The notes under the pieces were generated by a model that did not search any database, was not told where the DNA came from, and saw only the letters and a list, made by a program, of their open reading frames with translations. Both the position numbers and the translations under genes were made by a program. DNA of 64,000 nucleotides from positions 4,097,001-4,161,000 of the forward strand of contig PYIU01000005.1 in assembly GCA_003415625.1 (NCBI GenBank). Reading direction: 5' to 3'. The DNA comes from Aquanectria penicillioides. Lineage: Eukaryota; Ascomycota; Sordariomycetes; Hypocreales; Nectriaceae. This document shows, in pieces, positions 48,725 to 59,739 of this stretch. How positions within the stretch are numbered: the first letter of the stretch is position 1; every line of letters begins with the position of its first letter.

Positions 48725-50310
48725 TTACGCCTCGACATGGTCAGCGTCGGCTCTCCCTTTTTCTTCACAGCTATACACAATGGCTGCACTGAGACCTGCT
48801 TGTTTCGCCTCCAGATATCTCTTTCGCGCCGCTCTCGCGAATAATGGTGCATCAGCGCCGAGAAGAAGGTCCATGGCCTCCAGCGAGACACCCTTGGTCT
48901 CTGGGATAAAGAAGAGGGCGAAGAAGAAGGCGACAACAGTGCAAGTGCCAAAGAATATGAAGGTTCCATACTTGATGCGATTCATCATATATGGGAGGCT
49001 GTAAACAACAATGAATTGTGCCAGCCACTGTGTGCAAACTGCGCACATCATCCCAAGGGTTCGAACTTGGTTTGGCAGCACCTCTGAGGCAAAGATCCAT
49101 GGAATTCCGTTCCAGCTAAACCCATAAAAGATTGCGTAAAGGTAGATCATGGCCAACGCTGTACGGCTTCCTCCATCTTCAGGTGGAGTGCCTCCAAAAT
49201 AGCCGGAAAGAGAGGAGTAGGCGGCGAGATAGTACATGGACACCATGGCACCGACGGCGCCAACAAGAAGGGCAGGCCGTCTTCCAAATCTGTCAACAAT
49301 GAACAACATGAAGACGACAGTGGTGATCATCTTCACTAATCCGTAAACTCCAGTAGCTAGCAACCCAACGCTTGTCCCATTGAATCCAATTTACCTGAGG
49401 ATTGTAGGGCTATAATAGTTGATAGCGTTGATGCCAGTCAAGTTCTGAAGCAGCATTAGCAGTGCACTCATTGTAACACGCCATCTAATGCCTGGAGCAG
49501 CCAGCTCCCGGAACACCAGTACAGTAGAGCAATTCCCATTTCCCAACTCGCACTCATGTGCGATACTGGCTTCAACCTCATTGATTTCGTTGTTGATGTA
49601 ATCGTGGACATTTGGTAGATTTCGCACCCAGCATACTGCCTCACGTGCCTTGGCAGTCTGATTCTTGGAAATAAGCCATCGGAGGGATTCCGGACAGAAG
49701 AATGGCATAGTGATAAGCAAAAGCCCGGCTGGAATGAATTACGCGGCAACCGGAATATGCCACTGCTTGTCTGTGTCTGCCGAAATGTTCTTGGCGACAC
49801 CATAGTTCACCCAGAAGCCAAAGACAAGTGCTCTGCAGCATAATCTCGAATATGCCAACCAATCTGCCACGAATGAGGGCGGGGCTGCACTCTGAATGGA
49901 AATCGGAATCATGGTGGACGAAGCTCCAATCCCAAGACCGGTGAGTGCGCGGCCGCCATCTGTGCATTAACCATCAGACTTGTTCATTCTCATACATGAA
50001 GGAGTACGAGTATTTTAATATCCGATGACAGGCCCGCAAGCCCATTGGCTGTACTTTTGTCAAGTTCAAAGGCACGCTTGAAGGACGGTAGGCCCAAGGT
50101 TCCGTCAATGAACGCCGAATCGTAGCCGTACATTGCAGAAGCCTTCATTCCTTGGTTAGTTCGGCAGATTCAGCTCTTGGATATATACCAACTTACCCAT
50201 GCTGCTGAGAAGGAAAGGAGGTATGGTCGGCATCCGTAAATCTCATGGGGGACTTCCGAGTCAAGGTGCTCTTTGGGAATGAAAATTCTCTTCGTTGTGA
50301 CGATTGAACT
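48725..50310 (-). pseudogene. Quinate-permease-like MFS sugar transporter, dead
   Basis: The relic keeps the family order. The start is IFIPKEHLDSEVPHEIYG, leading over a 46-nt intron to ASAMYGYDSAFIDGTLGLPSF. Then come ALTGLGIGASS, VFGFWVNYGVAKN, FCPESLRWLISK and MLLQNLTGINAINYYSPT. The end is DRFGRRPALLVGAVGAM and FFIPETKGVSLEAMD. Lesions: helix 2 and its flanks (about 55 residues) are missing around 49960-50010; two frame changes near 49875 and 49835; an in-frame TAA at 49739-49741 where Gln is expected; and another TAA at 49391-49393. The order of elements fits QutD/qa-y type quinate carriers, but substrate cannot be proved. It stands head-to-head with the intact SDR gene. Confidence 0.88.
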
Positions 50311-51109
50311 TTGAGTGTTGGTGAGTGGCTGATGGAACAGCACCTCAGATGAAGCCGAGTCTACAAGCAATATAAGAAGTACAAAGTGGATAAAACATTT
50401 ACACTTATCAAGCAGAGCAAAGAATCTCCGTGGCCATTCAAAGGAATGCAATTTTTTGTCTATGTCAACTTTTAACATGACTTGGAGAATTGTTTAGTTC
50501 ACTAATTCTAGTCACGGATAGATTGCGCGTGCAGTGAGCCGCTGAGCCAATCTCGAGTTAGCAGTCTAGAATGCCCTCTCGATTGGTTCGGGCTTCCGAG
50601 TATCGATTTGGTATATTTGAACAAGCTTTTCTTTTATCTTGCCAAGCCGAAACCGAAAACCATCAAATCTCGGTTACTCGACATCGAGCCGAGGAGGATA
50701 ATCTTTACCGTTGTTGTAGGAGTCCAACCCTTACTCTCAATTTTGTACGCTAAGGTCCCTGTAACGTCACAGTGGCTATCAGGCTCGGCTCATTCGGATC
50801 ATTCGAGCAGGGTCACTGTACACATCATTGGGTGTCGGTTTTATGAGTCTACATTGATGTATCTGAGGGCGTACGGTTAATCTTTTAGGCTATCGGAGAA
50901 ATATATGTTTCATGAAACCCAATCACAGCACCAAGCTCCCAGCCAGAAACACATCGATTTTAAAGCTAAATCTTAACACCGAGAGTTCCTAGCTTCTTCC
51001 AAATTGACGTTCGATAGAAGCACCCACAGGCGTTAATCGCGCTCAACGGGCCATTGTATATCACCAATCAACTTGATCGCAACGATTCTTGGGCATACCC
51101 TCTTACGCA
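50311..51109. other. Divergent promoter region between transporter relic and SDR gene
   Basis: About 800 bp, probably once a shared regulatory region of the small cluster. No coding frame of note. Confidence 0.45.
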
Positions 51110-51975
51110 ATGTCTGGGCAACCCATCGTGTTGAGCAAGATGACACTGCCTTCAGAACGCCTCGCTGGCAAGACAATTCTAGTGACCGGCGCTGGCGGTT
51201 CTATAGGACTCGAGACTTCTGCTCGCCTCTTGCGAGAGGGTGCTAACGTCAGTCTTGTGGACATAAGCGCAGAAGCCTTGGAAAACGCCGTCTCGAAGCT
51301 GCAAAGCTACATACCCGACCAGTCAAGCAACGAGAGGATTTTCAGCATTGTCGCCGATGTTACGGCAGAAAGCGATGTTGAAAAATATACACAGGAGACT
51401 GTGAAGAAATTTGGACGATTAGACTGCGCGTTTCTCAATGCAGGAATCAGTTACTCTTCCACGAGTATTTTCGATACAACCGAGGAAAGCTACGAACGCG
51501 TGATGCGAGTCAACGTAAAGTCAGGTATGAATCGATTAATTCCATACAATTCTAAATCTCACGCCTGCTCTCAGCATTCCTTGGGATAAAACATTCTGCA
51601 AAAGCCATGAAAGATCTCGGAAATGGAGGCAGCATCGTCCTCACTTCATCAATCGCTGGCTTGCGCGGAACCCCCGGACTGATCCTCTATTCCGGGTCTA
51701 AATTCGCCCTTCGCGGCCTAGCCCTGACAGCTGCGTCGGAACTAGGCGAACTTGGCATCCGTGTGAATACAATTCATCCTAGTGGTGTCAATACCCCCAT
51801 GTTCAAGGCGGCCTGGAGCCCGGAGAAGATTGAAGAGTTGCGGAAAGGCGTTCCTTTGGGGAGATTTGCCGAAACAAGCGATATTTCTGGCGTGGTTAGT
51901 TTCCTAGCTAGCGATGATTCAAAGTTCATAACAGGGGGCTTCTTGAAAGTCGACGGAGGGTGTGTTAGTTTTTAA
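51110..51975 (+). CDS. Short-chain dehydrogenase/reductase
   Basis: Exons 51110-51524 and 51575-51975 flank a 50-nt intron (donor GTATGA, acceptor CTCAG, phase 1) and give 271 residues, classical SDR size. NAD(P) motif TGAGGSIG is at residues 26-33. LVDIS at the end of the second strand has Asp at the specificity position, suggesting NAD(H). ADVT, LNAGIS and the strand-5 motif SIVLTSSIAG with catalytic Ser follow, then YSGSK (YxxxK) and the C-terminal GGFLKVDGG. The true start is ATG 51110. It probably oxidises or reduces a hydroxyl or keto group in the same pathway as the dehydratase-like gene 180 bp downstream on the same strand. Confidence 0.93.
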
Positions 51976-52155
51976 GGCTTTCTGTAAAAAGCCGAAATTT
52001 AAAACCGTGTTTGCGGATAAACAATTCGGCTATACCCCTCTTTCACAGATCATATCATCGGGGGAGCCCAGCTGGTAAAATATAAGGTCACTTGCCCAAC
52101 CAACTTGATCCAGATAAGGACACCCATAACCAGTCAACATCAATAACCCACAATC

Positions 52156-53151
52156 ATGTCGACGCCATTCCAAAACAAATGGGCGATTGCAACTGTTTCT
52201 CTCGGAAAACATGCATCGCATACTCTAGAAAGAAAACTGGCCGCCGCTGCAGCAAATGGATTTCAGGGTATTGAACTAGTCTTTGCGGATCTTATTGATC
52301 ACGCTCGACAGAACAACACGACGCCCATACAATCTGCACAGGTCACCAAATCCATCTGCGATTCCTTGAATCTAGAGGTGCTTACATTAAATCCTCTGAA
52401 AAATTTCGAGGGAAATCTCACGGTATCGTTGCAAGACAGACTTGCCTCTGTCCAAGAGTGGATTGACCTTGCGGCGGCGGTTGGCACACGGATAATCCAA
52501 ATGCCATCACAATTCCTCGTAAATTCCACAGGAGATGAGGCAGTTATAATTCCAGAATTACAAGCTCTAGCTGACCTAGCTGCCAAAAGTGGAATTAGCA
52601 TCGCCTACGAAGCTGTTGCGTTTGCAAAACATCATGGCCTTTGGCAAGATAGCGTCCGGATTGTGCAAGCAGTCAATCGCGAAAACTTTGGCCTGTGCTT
52701 GGATTCATTCCATATTCATGGGCGCATTTGGGGAGACCCGTATGCCGAGAGTGGACGGCTAAAAAACAGTGATCAAGAACTTGAGAGGTCCATGGCCGAG
52801 TTCCTTCAGAAATGCCCCAAGGAGAAGATTTTATATATGCAATTGTCCGATGCGGCACGATTTGAGCCTCCTTTGAAGGAAGATTCGCCACTTTTTGAAG
52901 GACTAGAAGTCAGAGATGCCCGCCTTGTGTGGTCCAGAAATGCGCGACCGTTCCCGTTAGAAGCGCGGGGTTATTTCCCAGTTGTGGAAATTGCGAAGAC
53001 ATGGATCCTAGATTACGGGTGGACTGGTTGGGTTTCCATTGAAGGCTTCTTGCAGGAGACCAGCTTGGAAATCAACGGCCCTGAGGTTATGGCAACAAGA
53101 GCGAGGAAATCTATCGACGCTTTGTGCTCACGACTTCAGGCCATGCAGTGA
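52156..53151 (+). CDS. Sugar-phosphate isomerase/3-dehydroshikimate-dehydratase-like TIM barrel enzyme
   Basis: A single exon of 331 residues of the xylose-isomerase-like (AP endonuclease 2) fold. Barrel landmarks: GFQGIELVFADL (second strand, with the metal-site Glu), IIQMPSQF, SGISIAYEAVAF (Glu), NFGLCLDSFHIHGR (Asp and His metal ligands), ILYMQLSDA, and the final GWVSIEGF (Glu). The FHIHGRIWGDPY stretch and the length match fungal QutC/qa-4 type dehydratases, which turn 3-dehydroshikimate into protocatechuate. Other sugar-acid isomerases share the fold. The broken quinate-carrier-like gene nearby and the Zn2Cys6 gene 145 bp beyond the stop, tail to tail, support an aromatic/hydroxy-acid catabolic setting, though no quinate dehydrogenase or dehydroquinase of the usual type is present. 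Confidence 0.88.
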   Translation: MSTPFQNKWAIATVSLGKHASHTLERKLAAAAANGFQGIELVFADLIDHARQNNTTPIQSAQVTKSICDSLNLEVLTLNPLKNFEGNLTVSLQDRLASVQEWIDLAAAVGTRIIQMPSQFLVNSTGDEAVIIPELQALADLAAKSGISIAYEAVAFAKHHGLWQDSVRIVQAVNRENFGLCLDSFHIHGRIWGDPYAESGRLKNSDQELERSMAEFLQKCPKEKILYMQLSDAARFEPPLKEDSPLFEGLEVRDARLVWSRNARPFPLEARGYFPVVEIAKTWILDYGWTGWVSIEGFLQETSLEINGPEVMATRARKSIDALCSRLQAMQ

Positions 53152-53295
53152 AGGAATCAAGTGCCAATCTCCGCGTCTGATGATAGTCCTTCGCCTCGTT
53201 AACTTCAGCGAAAAGTAGACAAGAATTATGTTCTATTATAAACAATACAAGTTAATTATTTATTTACCGCGTTATTTTTTTTTTCTTCACTCTAT

Positions 53296-55168
53296 TCAAA
53301 GTTCTTCTAACCTGGTCCCTACTGTTCCTGCACTGCACCCACACGCTGTGAAATACCATCCCATTGACCGCTCAATGTTTCTCAGTTTGTCTGGAACTTT
53401 TTCTCCCTTCTTATGATGCATCATGGTTAACAGAGGCATCGCCAACTGCGACGTGCTGTCGAACCCCTCTAGAATATCTTTGATTCCTTGACGAATATCG
53501 TCATCGCGGCACTTGTACAGCACAAAAACAAGCGGTCGAATGATTGCATTGTCAACCATGAGTATTTCTCCCGGCTTAGACTGTTTCACCATCTCTCTTG
53601 CGGTTTGCACGATGTCGAGATAGACGTGTTTCACATCCGGAAGCATGTTCGAACTCTGATGGTAGCTTAAATGCAAGTTTGTCAGCGTCTCGAGATAGAG
53701 AGCTTCAAGGGTGCAAGCATTGATGTATGAAAATGGATCATCTGCTTTGCGATATCTCACAGATTGTAAGAGGGGTACAAAACTGTTGTGCCAGCGGTGA
53801 AGGAGTGCAAAGGAATCCCGTTGCACCGTGCTCTGGGGCGATGATGCCTGTTGCTCCTGTTTCACAAACACACGGGGGCCTGACAGTGAAGAAGATGAGG
53901 AGGATGAGGATACTCCAGAGGATGCCGACCGCGATTCCCCGTCAGAACCAAGGTCATGTATGTGGTGAACGAGAAAGTGCTGCGTCACACCCCACCACCT
54001 CAATGCATGAGCCAGATCGTGAAACGAAGATGGCATATCCTCGATGAGGTATTTGTGCTTTCGTCCGAGATAGCACTGTTGAAGCGTATCTTCCATCGTG
54101 GAGCCGGCAAAGCCCAGCTCCAGCGCCCACGGATGTGTAGTCAGGCGCTGTACGGTGTCGAAGAGCGCGGCATCAAGGGCGGAAAACGGCAGTTCGGCAA
54201 ATGGCAGGCCGGTCTCTTCGCATCTCCGCTCAAAGTACGCTGCCGTGATGCGACGGCCGTGATTGAAGTGTGCAAACGCAAGCTGCACATCGCCTCGCAA
54301 CATGTCGTAGGTTACGAATAAGAGAGAGACTATTGCTACCGTCATGAGGGCATCGGTCGTTGACTCAATTTGCGTAACTGCTCGCAGGGCGCGGTGATAG
54401 TGACCCAACGAGATATTGTACTGCTTCTCATCAGCCTCCGGGTTTGAGTTCGGCAGGGTGAATGCATTCGCGGCGGCTCCGATGGCGCAACACATCTCGC
54501 GCACAGCAATGTCTCGTTGAGCGACTTGTGGCGTGAGAGCCGAGAGCGTGTTGATGGGAAGGGTGCCGGTCTGCTGGTTGCCGAACAGGAAAGCGGAGAA
54601 CAAGTCCCATTGTTGCTGAGTTTTGAAGATGGACAAGATATAGTCGGGCTGCAGCAATATGCGGGAATCAGTCTTCCTCGGGGCAACAACAACAGCTGTG
54701 GAGCTTGCTGAAGGCGTCTGGACTACGGCCTGAGAACGAGCTGTGCCAGCAGCCTTGGCACCTGGAACAACAACATGGTCAAGGAAAAAGTGACAGGTCC
54801 GGCCGGAAGAGATGCATCTCCGACACACCGGCTTGCCCTCGTCGCACTTGATACGCCGACGCCTGTTGCCAAAGTGTCAGCAAGACCAAGAACAGAAGGT
54901 AGAAGAAGATGGTGCACTAGGTGGAAGACAGACTTGCACTCCCTACATCCGGTCCGCGTCTTAGGAGCCCTTGCTTTCTTAATCCGAGGACGGTCGGGGA
55001 GGGCAAAAACCCCAACCCCTGTGTTCGGGATCTTGCTCTACCAACAAGGGAACCAAATGTGAGCCGATTGTTGTTGCATTTGTCACGGCGGCAGTTGTCC
55101 ATCGACAGGGTTGTTGGCTCGCTCACCTTTGGCACCGGCACCGCGGCGCTCCCCTCGCGAGACGCCAT
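53296..55168 (-). CDS. Zn2Cys6 transcription factor
   Basis: Three exons on the complement, 55127-55168, 54934-55037 and 53296-54862, sum to 1713 nt and give 570 residues. The cluster spans the second intron (54863-54933, donor GTCTGT, branch ctgac, acceptor CAACAG): Cys45-x2-Cys48-x6-Cys55-x6-Cys62-x2-Cys65-x6-Cys72, with KRRRIK. The C-terminal region has LRAVTQIESTTDALMTVAIVSLLFVTYDMLRGD, typical of the fungal DUF3468-type regulator family rather than a full MHR. A Ser run follows in the middle. The first exon is the least certain part: its frame also runs upstream to an ATG at 55204, adding twelve residues. Its position beside the SDR and dehydratase genes suggests a local pathway regulator. 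Confidence 0.85.
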
Positions 55169-55991
55169 CCCGCCAATTGGCCCTATAAATAGGCTCTGAT
55201 ACATGCAGCACCTGAGTCTTCGATAAGAGGTCCCGGTCCCGTCGTCCTTCTGCAGAATGACGCGAGTCCTTTTTCAGGGGCAAGGCAAGCTACACGCGCG
55301 CGCTTGTTAGAGTCTCTTGTCTTCCACCAGCGTGGCCGGCGCAAGTCTGGCACGCAGAACCAGTCGGCAGCAGCTCCCAATCCAGACAAATACACGGGAA
55401 GGGCAGAGATCGTCGGCTCGCAACGGCGAGGAACTTGCATGAGTGGGTGAGATCGGGGCGGACGCGAGAATATCGGCCGGCGGAAATTGGCCTGGGGCTT
55501 TGAGCAGAACCCGGACTGCCGGTGGAGTTTCAAAATCGAACCAGACATCTAGCCAATCACAAGTTGCAGCGTGCGAATTGCCCTTTAAGGCCATATTAGT
55601 GGGGACTCAATGTAAGCACTAGAACAAGGGAGCACTGCCATAAGTGGTTTTTCGATCAACGGTGGATACACAATAGTAAGCGGATTCGCAAGATTCCCAG
55701 TGCCACGGCAAGAAATCAGATAGAGGATTCCATATAACGTGGGCTAGTCCCTATAGTTTTCATGTTGTTGTTTTCTATGTCTCCATTGAACCTGTTTCGA
55801 GCGTCAAACTCGCCGGCCCAAGTCCTATTTTGGGGTTGCCCATCTTCATACTTGCTCAGTTCCCACCAGCCTAAGCCAAAATGGCGACGAAAATGGCAAA
55901 ACCCGGGGCATCCGACGCCTATTACACGGTTGTGCGTCCAAGTAGTTCGTGCCTCTTCGCTTCTACTCTGCGGACTTCCAATCGCTAACGT
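55169..55991. other. Divergent promoter region
   Basis: About 820 bp between the Zn2Cys6 gene (minus) and the acyltransferase-like gene (plus). Open frames here lack domains. Confidence 0.5.
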
Positions 55992-57482
55992 ATGCAAGAC
56001 TATCTTGACCGCATGTTCTATGTGCAACATCGTGTAGGTGCACAGGCGAATGTTCTAGTCTCAGCACACTATACTCGGACAACTGCTGCTGGAGATAAGC
56101 TTCTATCCAAGGAGGCGGTCTATTCAGCTGTTCGCTCCGTCATTGCAAAGTACCCAGAGCTCAGTCTTGTCGGTGTTACTCGCCCAGCTCCTCAAAAGGG
56201 CGAGCATTGCCTGGATCTCGCTGCGCTCCACGAAATTGATCTCGACTCCTGCATCGAATTCCGAGACGACGATGCTCCCCATGTCAGCGTAGGAGCAATC
56301 GAGCGTCTACATAACCAATGGGACTGGCTCGAGGATGAGCCCGTTCCCGGACAGCCTTGGTTCAAGGTCGTCGTCCTTGGCAGACGCGAGGTAGTGTTTG
56401 TCTTTCACCACCTGATCTGTGATGGCCGCTTCGGTCACTATTTCCATCGCCAGTTCCTCTCTGGGCTCAACTCTTTCAATGGAGAGGACTGCTCCTCGTC
56501 ACGCATTGTGAAGATAGACCCCGACAGGACCAGGTTATCCAAAAACGTCGAAGCCTTCTGGATCCTCACGGGGTCCGTGGTATGGGTGGTTTCCAACTTC
56601 TTCACCTACTTGTTCTTCAACATCTTCTTTCGAAACAGACTTCTCTTCTCCGGCCTCCCAAAGTCGAAGCCACACTTAAACTCCGCCACTGAAGCCGCTG
56701 GTCCTGTTCAACGGACCCACGCACGCCTTGGGTTTCTCCGCATCCCTGCTGCAAAGATGCGCCAGATTGTGGGGCTTTGCCGTGAGAACAACACTACCTT
56801 TACGCCTCTTCTCATGGTAATGATGATATCCACCCTTGCTTGCGATTACTATCCAAACGCCGTAGTCAGCTCCTCAAACTGCGCCCTCGACATGCGTAAG
56901 ATTTACCGGAGCGATGGCGAAAACTCAAAGGCGGGACGGCTGCTCCAGAGTGCTGGTTCAGTCATGAGGTTCAACCGGCTGGAGAAATATCGTCGCGCAT
57001 TTAGCTCAAAATCGATCGATGAAGCCCGTACAAAGGAAGGGGCCAAGTTAACAGGCGTCGACGCTGATGCGGTCTGGAAGCTAGTTTACGAACATCGGCT
57101 TTCCATCGCCAATTCGTACCAAGGCGAGAAGTCACCGCTTCTCGTAATGTTCCGAGCTGCCAATAACATGACGACCACTTTAGAAGGCATGTTAAAGTCC
57201 AACTTTCCTTCCTTGGGTCTCTATTTGAATAATACGGTCCAAATCTCGAACCTCTCGGTCTTTAAGAAGGACAATCAAGTTGGCCCGTGGACAATCGACG
57301 ATATGAGCTTCTCAGCTTCAGCTATCAACGGCAATATCAGCCAACGGGTCAATTTGAGCATCGCCGCTGTCGAGGGAGGCGACACGACAGTTTTTGCTTC
57401 ATTTGAGGACGGAATTGTGAGCGAGGACATGGTGAACGGGATTTTGAACGGCATCATGGAAAGGATAGAGGCCCTCCTGTGA
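55992..57482 (+). CDS. Alcohol acetyltransferase-like (BAHD/condensation fold) protein
   Basis: A single exon of 496 residues, close to yeast Atf-type alcohol acetyltransferases. The N-terminal MFYVQHRVG leads into the chloramphenicol-acetyltransferase-like fold. The catalytic HxxxD is HHLICDG at residues 139-145. A hydrophobic segment around residues 195-225 (ILTGSVVWVVSNFFTYLFFNIFF) suggests membrane or lipid-droplet attachment, as in Atf1. Later, VVSSSNCALDMRK resembles the family's substrate-channel segment, but no DFGWG motif is seen. By family it would transfer acetyl from acetyl-CoA to an alcohol. The substrate is unknown. ATG 55992 is the first in-frame start. Confidence 0.85.
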   Translation: MQDYLDRMFYVQHRVGAQANVLVSAHYTRTTAAGDKLLSKEAVYSAVRSVIAKYPELSLVGVTRPAPQKGEHCLDLAALHEIDLDSCIEFRDDDAPHVSVGAIERLHNQWDWLEDEPVPGQPWFKVVVLGRREVVFVFHHLICDGRFGHYFHRQFLSGLNSFNGEDCSSSRIVKIDPDRTRLSKNVEAFWILTGSVVWVVSNFFTYLFFNIFFRNRLLFSGLPKSKPHLNSATEAAGPVQRTHARLGFLRIPAAKMRQIVGLCRENNTTFTPLLMVMMISTLACDYYPNAVVSSSNCALDMRKIYRSDGENSKAGRLLQSAGSVMRFNRLEKYRRAFSSKSIDEARTKEGAKLTGVDADAVWKLVYEHRLSIANSYQGEKSPLLVMFRAANNMTTTLEGMLKSNFPSLGLYLNNTVQISNLSVFKKDNQVGPWTIDDMSFSASAINGNISQRVNLSIAAVEGGDTTVFASFEDGIVSEDMVNGILNGIMERIEALL

Positions 57483-57676
57483 CAGACTTGGGCTTCCAAG
57501 TTAGACTTTGACGATGGTTACGCTACTTGAATGGATACGGGATCTCAGCAAGGGTTTTGATAAGATAAAGTAAGATAAATGATGCCCCGGGGCACAAAAC
57601 AGCCTCAATTGTTAAATATCTACATTCAAAGAAACCAATCTCCTGCTGCAGCCGCAAGATCCCAAAGTACAAGCAC

Positions 57677-59294
57677 TCAATAGCATTCTGCCCTCTCATC
57701 GATCTCCTTGCATCCCTTTTTACCAAGTGTATAATCGAAGCAAAGCCTGTCGCATGCTTGTCCTGGCTCGACAAAAACGCGCCCTTCTTGCGATATTGGA
57801 GAATACCATGGAAGTCTCATCTGCGGCACCCCCAGCGCTGCTTTGTAACCGTGTCTGCAAGCGCAGTAGTGATTGCCAGCATTCGCAGATGAGGATCCTT
57901 CCAGCTTGATACAGCTGGTGGTGATGTCGCACTTGTTAAATCGAGGGTCTGGGTTGCACGTTTGGATGCAGGGTGGCTTCTTCTTGCAAGTCGGCGTGCA
58001 AGTGGCACTTCCGGACGGCCCATCGTCACATTCCTCTCCGCTCTCAACCTTTCCATTGCCACATACCGGCTTAAGCTTGCAGTCCTCGGTGCAGGTGTCG
58101 CTTTTGCCGCATCCCGGGTCGCATTCTTCGCCATTTGCCGGCGAATAAATGCCATCGCCGCAGATGCCACGACCTGTGCACTGCTCCTTGTAGATCTCGC
58201 AAACCCTTATAAGATCCATGAGGGTAGGGCGATGGGTCCTGCCGACTTTCACGCCAGGGTTGACACCTACCATCGGCGGGAAATTGGAGTCCTTTGCAAA
58301 AGATCTCTCAAAGTAATGCATGACGGAACTTGTATCGTATGGCCCCTCGAAGTTGTAGACTGCTGGGTCGGTCAGCGGTGCAAACTGGCAGCCCCATCCC
58401 TGACAGCCTGTTTCGGTGCAAACGGGTGCGACTCCGTTTTTATCTTTGATTCGCGAGCAGTCCAAGTTAAAGTATTTATCTCTATCCGGCCGCTTCTGTT
58501 CATGATACAATCCCAGGGCTGAGGATAAAACCATTAGTTTGTGTTTGTCTGGACTCAAATCGCTATGGGAACTTACAGTGGCCGAGTTCGTGAACGTAGA
58601 CTCTCAGGGATGCGTCTCCAAGTGAAATAACACTCGTCTTTTGCTTTCCGGACCGGCCAACAGGCGACCAAGACACTGAGCCTTTGACAAACTTGACAGT
58701 GATTCGATCGGGAGGTGTCAGCGCGTCCGGGTTATAGGACCCGGTATTCTCCACAATCTTCAACCATGGCAGTCGGTCCATCCAAACCTTTGCGGCGTCC
58801 CTAAAGAACTGCTTTCGCTCTGTCTTGTGGGTATCCGACAAAAACTTTGAGACATCCTCATCGCTGAAGGTGTATGGCAAGACAGCATTTGGCCATCTCC
58901 TGTTTAGATCACGGAATGAGAGTGCGCGGCGTGCTAGGCCAGACTCAGAATCGGGAAATGTTCCGTCTGACACCGATCGCTGCACGTTATCAGGGACTTG
59001 GTCTCTCAGGATATCCTCCACAGTTCCGTAGACGACATCGCCATCAATTATGGCCAAGCCATCTACAGCCACGTATGATACGCGCCTGCGAACTGTAGTC
59101 AGGTTTTCTGGAGACCCACACCCAGTCCAGACCTGATACGCAATGTTGATGGTGGTCAAATTGTAGTTTGGGTCTGCGAACCCCATGGGGTCAACGTCAT
59201 CATAGCTGTTGTTCTGAGCGGCAACAAATGGGGAAATATGCGGCAGAACGCTAAGGGAAAGTAACAAATAAAGTGGATTAATAAAGAACTCCAT
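57677..59294 (-). CDS. Secreted astacin-type (M12A) zinc metalloprotease with Cys-repeat tail
   Basis: Exons 58577-59294 and 57677-58518 (complement) flank a 58-nt intron (donor GTAAGT, acceptor CTCAG) and give 519 residues. A signal peptide (MEFFINPLYLLLSLSVLPHISPFVAA) is followed by a propeptide-like region. The intron splits the zinc site: HELGH at residues 235-239 joins to SLGLYHEQKRPD, giving the complete HExxHxxGxxHE. The Met-turn SSVMHY follows, all diagnostic of astacins. The C-terminal 170 residues are Cys-rich, with repeated CGDG...GEECD and CGNGKVESGEECDDG units (DUF4215-like), probably for adhesion or substrate binding. The ATG at 59294 begins the signal peptide. Likely secreted, degrading extracellular or host protein. 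It is convergent with the acetyltransferase-like gene. Confidence 0.93.
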
Positions 59295-59372
59295 GGCTGC
59301 GCTCAACAGAATTCAAGAGAAGTCAGTACAGGCATGCTCGGAAGCCGCAAGCATGAAGGCCTCGTGCATGCC

Positions 59373-59380
59373 TATATATA
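59373..59380 (-). promoter_or_regulatory. TATA-like element of the astacin gene
   Basis: TATATATA on the complement, about 80 bp upstream of the ATG, well placed for a core promoter. Match to consensus only. Confidence 0.45.
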
Positions 59381-59574
59381 CACCATGACTGAAGCCTTGG
59401 ATAGGTCAGTAGGGCTATCTTTTCGATTGAGCAGAGTCACTCTCTACGCCAAAGCTCTCTTCTTTTTTTGGTCATCCGTCATGTAGAACTTATCCACCCA
59501 AATCTCACTGTGGCAGTTGAAGGATGAGCCACCAGCCACCGCCCAGCTGAACAGCTGAATGTTTGTCTTCTGCC

Positions 59575-59739
59575 AAATACCGTATTCTCTCGACAAATTG
59601 AACCACCTTAGTTTCTTCAAGAAAGTGCACAAAACATGCATACAGCCAATTATATGACTTGGAACTTTCTTTTTCTTGTAAAATGTGGAGATCCCGCCGA
59701 CGCTAAGGTGGTCCAATTTGTCGAGAGAATACGGTATTT
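59575..59739. repeat. 37-bp near-perfect inverted repeat, 91-nt loop
   Basis: The left arm at 59575-59611 and right arm at 59703-59739 are reverse complements with a single mismatch. Inside the loop a further short pairing (aagaaagt near 59620 with actttctt near 59670) could lengthen the stem. A transcript would fold into a long hairpin. No transposase or target duplication is visible beside it. Confidence 0.85.

Noticed and set aside
54917..55204. A separate small minus-strand gene of 95 residues
   Set aside because: Its first codons are used as exon 1 of the Zn2Cys6 gene. The rest lies over an intron with a good GTGAGC donor and over the next exon in another frame.
57962..58522. A 186-residue plus-strand frame
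   Set aside because: It is antisense to the strongly supported astacin gene and has no domain.
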